From Deltaproteobacteria bacterium (GTDB lineage: Bacteria; Myxococcota_A; UBA796; SXON01): 63,166 nucleotides of DNA. Shown piece after piece: positions 63,106 through 63,166 of the stretch. Each line of letters starts with the position of its first letter. Within the stretch, counting starts at the first letter, position 1. The translations under genes were made by a program, and so were the position numbers. The notes beneath the pieces are model-generated. The model was not told the origin of the DNA. It ran no database searches and was given only the letters and a program-made list of their open reading frames with translations. The DNA lies in contig CANLGL010000027.1 of assembly GCA_947490345.1 (NCBI GenBank), positions 1 to 63,166 on the forward strand, written 5' to 3'.

Positions 63106-63166
63106 ACGCCCGCGCGACGCTGCGGCCACGCGTAGTCGCCACGAAAAGCACTCCGCTGGCGCGGAG

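Noticed and set aside
62782..63135. Plus-strand frame starting MPSRRQLTEPSN at the right end
   Set aside because: Lies wholly in repeat copy F and P0 modules; translation reflects the hairpins.

Overview
The window is about 63 kb of very GC-rich bacterial chromosome, almost fully coding, with short intergenic gaps and many 1-4 nt ATGA/GTGA stop-start overlaps. Gene content points to Myxococcota (old Deltaproteobacteria) or a close relative. The signs are a GG-C plus hydrophobic plus Arg-rich C-terminal tag of MYXO-CTERM type, MopE-type Asp/Cys metal-binding repeats, several very large surface lipoproteins, FG-GAP propellers and a deltaproteobacterial-style folP-cdaA-ybbR-glmM-pdxJ-nnr neighbourhood. 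I saw no tRNA, rRNA, CRISPR array, prophage or transposase.

Layout. 1-5 kb: SGNH hydrolase, small membrane protein, SRPBCC/TIGR01777 epimerase fusion, a lipoprotein and a small hypothetical. 5-11 kb: information-processing operon rplY-pth-rpsF-rplI-dnaB-mutS, with no rpsR between rpsF and rplI. 11-18 kb: aldo/keto reductase, a TPR plus tail-anchored pair, cobS coupled to a Sfp-type phosphopantetheinyl transferase, a secreted protein/ferredoxin/beta-barrel trio, and a Fpg-type DNA glycosylase. 18.7-25.8 kb: a four-gene operon of two large Ig-like surface proteins, a soluble histidine kinase and a TPR protein. 25.9-30.2 kb: a 1452-aa protein with seven FG-GAP and twelve MopE repeats. 30-35.6 kb: YgiQ radical SAM, glycosyltransferase, HEAT-cyclophilin fusion, RNHCP protein. 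35.7-46 kb: an operon headed by a protease-less FtsH-like ATPase and a polytopic membrane protein, then folP-cdaA-ybbR-glmM, then pdxJ-nnr; a PAS kinase/response regulator pair on the other strand splits it. 46-54.2 kb: a TetR regulator with a readable promoter/operator, then a giant LTD/CotH lipoprotein and an FG-GAP lipoprotein. 54.2-63.2 kb: a radical-SAM-like protein without its N-terminal cysteines coupled to a GT9 glycosyltransferase, an Ig-rich lipoprotein, a methylmalonyl-CoA mutase large subunit, a truncated nucleotidyltransferase pair, and a lipoprotein built from 27-aa repeats.

The most interesting item is non-coding. At least six intergenic copies (about 118-300, 14093-14294, 18575-18723, 35613-35746, 62628-62776, 62780-62990) share one architecture: a purine-rich entry, a hairpin (P1) whose sequence changes from copy to copy while pairing is kept, a conserved GGAGG/GGTTGG linker ending in CGGTAGGGG, and a second hairpin (P3) that also varies with pairing kept. 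A separate hairpin module (P0, CATGCCG...CGGCATG) accompanies some copies and is tandem at the right end. Three copies lie immediately upstream of, and co-oriented with, a gene start. This looks like an undescribed structured mobile repeat or RNA family.
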